A DNA stretch of 64,000 bases, taken from positions 1,798,001 to 1,862,000 of the forward strand of contig NZ_JACTAH010000001.1 of NCBI RefSeq assembly GCF_014489115.1, written 5' to 3'. This document shows, in pieces, positions 63,616 to 64,000 of the stretch (positions are counted from its first letter, which is position 1; each line of letters opens with the position of its first letter). The translations under genes were made by a program, and so were the position numbers. This DNA comes from Thauera sedimentorum. Its GTDB lineage: Bacteria; Pseudomonadota; Gammaproteobacteria; Burkholderiales; Rhodocyclaceae. The notes below the pieces were generated by a model, which did not search any database, was not told where the DNA came from, and was given only the letters and a program-made list of their open reading frames with translations.

Positions 63616-64000
63616 ACAGCTCGCCGCAGCGCGCCGAGTCCTCGCGCGCCACCCAGCGGCGCGGTTCGGCGTGCCAGGTATCGAGATAGGCCGCTGCCTT
63701 GGCCGTGCCGTCGTTCACCAGGCACACCGCCGGCACGCGGAAGCTGCGCGCGACGATGAAGGCGTGCAGGCTGGTGCCGATGCAGCCGGCGGCACCGGCC
63801 AGCAGGGCGCAGATGTCGAAGACGTGTGCCGAGCGGAACGCTGTGACGGCGATCCGCGGGTTGCAGTCGCGGACCTGCGCAGCCAGCCGGGCCAGCACCC
63901 CGGCGTCGTCATGCCAGGGCGCCAGCCCTGCGCGGAACAGCACTACCCCGGCATCGAGCGCTGCGGCGCTGGCGGCCACCCCCTGCGCGACACCGGACAA
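63569..64000 (-). CDS. Polysaccharide pyruvyl transferase-like protein, C-terminal part (cut by right edge)
   Basis: The C-terminal 143 residues resemble polysaccharide pyruvyl transferase/CsaB-like proteins: IGTSLHAFIVARSFRVPAV is the conserved loop. The frame is open to the window edge, so the N-terminus is missing and the true start lies beyond base 64000. The product would ketal-pyruvylate a surface glycan. Identification is limited to this segment. Confidence 0.65.
   Translation of the reverse strand: MSGVAQGVAASAAALDAGVVLFRAGLAPWHDDAGVLARLAAQVRDCNPRIAVTAFRSAHVFDICALLAGAAGCIGTSLHAFIVARSFRVPAVCLVNDGTAKAAAYLDTWHAEPRRWVAREDSARCGELFSSASASPAPAPSGD

Overview
The window is GC-rich, densely packed chromosomal DNA. 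It probably comes from a betaproteobacterium of the Rhodocyclales/Zoogloeaceae type (Thauera/Azoarcus-like). This is an inference from gene content: a DUF2863 protein, a divergent ppsA/ppsR pair, an rpfE-like gene ahead of recJ, a large NAD-dependent glutamate dehydrogenase, a PCu(A)C/Sco pair, and dispersed palindromic repeats of the GTAGGAGCGGCCTTGGCC type. No tRNA, rRNA or CRISPR array was recognised. Both ends of the window cut a gene: an ETF-ubiquinone oxidoreductase on the left and a polysaccharide pyruvyl transferase-like gene on the right.

Layout. 1-454: 3' end of ETF-QO. 510-8710: ten same-strand genes that look like a copper (or related metal) acquisition and delivery block (two DUF2946 proteins, Crp/Fnr regulator, Sco, PCu(A)C, TonB, TonB-dependent receptor, polyferredoxin-like membrane protein, ExbB, ExbD). 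8863-12804: purL. 13010-14833: a cell-shape module (M23 peptidase, membrane coiled-coil protein, bactofilin). 15102-18436: ppsA and its regulator ppsR, divergent around an 8-bp-arm palindrome. 18472-24262: DUF2863, msrB, alpha/beta hydrolase, comEC, DUF2062. 24250-32771: sucrose phosphorylase-like enzyme, chemoreceptor, giant NAD-GDH. 32948-34895: lolD/lolC. 35034-40822: a six-gene phospholipid-type operon that resembles and extends the functionally obscure E. coli ynbABCD cluster. 40976-43695: rpfE-like and recJ. 44032-45136: prfB with its programmed +1 frameshift. 45338-50149: a three-gene SMC/condensin locus (MksF-MksE-MksB, equivalent to JetA-JetB-JetC) without a JetD/MksG nuclease.

50337-54064 is an accessory region. 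A truncated nucleotidyltransferase is followed by an integron: an intI gene facing away from a short array of AT-richer cassettes separated by attC-like sites. Cargo: an unknown protein, a coiled-coil membrane protein, a YidD-like protein and, less certainly, a methyltransferase. A LexA-box-like sequence lies upstream of intI. 54282-61247 holds LysE exporters, an MFS transporter with a divergent LysR regulator, an AhpD-like protein, a DUF2007 protein and methyltransferases. A broken copy of the DUF2007 5' end marks one edge of what looks like an inserted block. 61290-64000 holds DUF937, DUF3597, an antibiotic-biosynthesis-monooxygenase-fold protein, a glutamine amidotransferase and the cut pyruvyl transferase-like gene.

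The two least-explained systems are the ynb-like lipid operon and the integron inserted next to a nuclease-less condensin operon.
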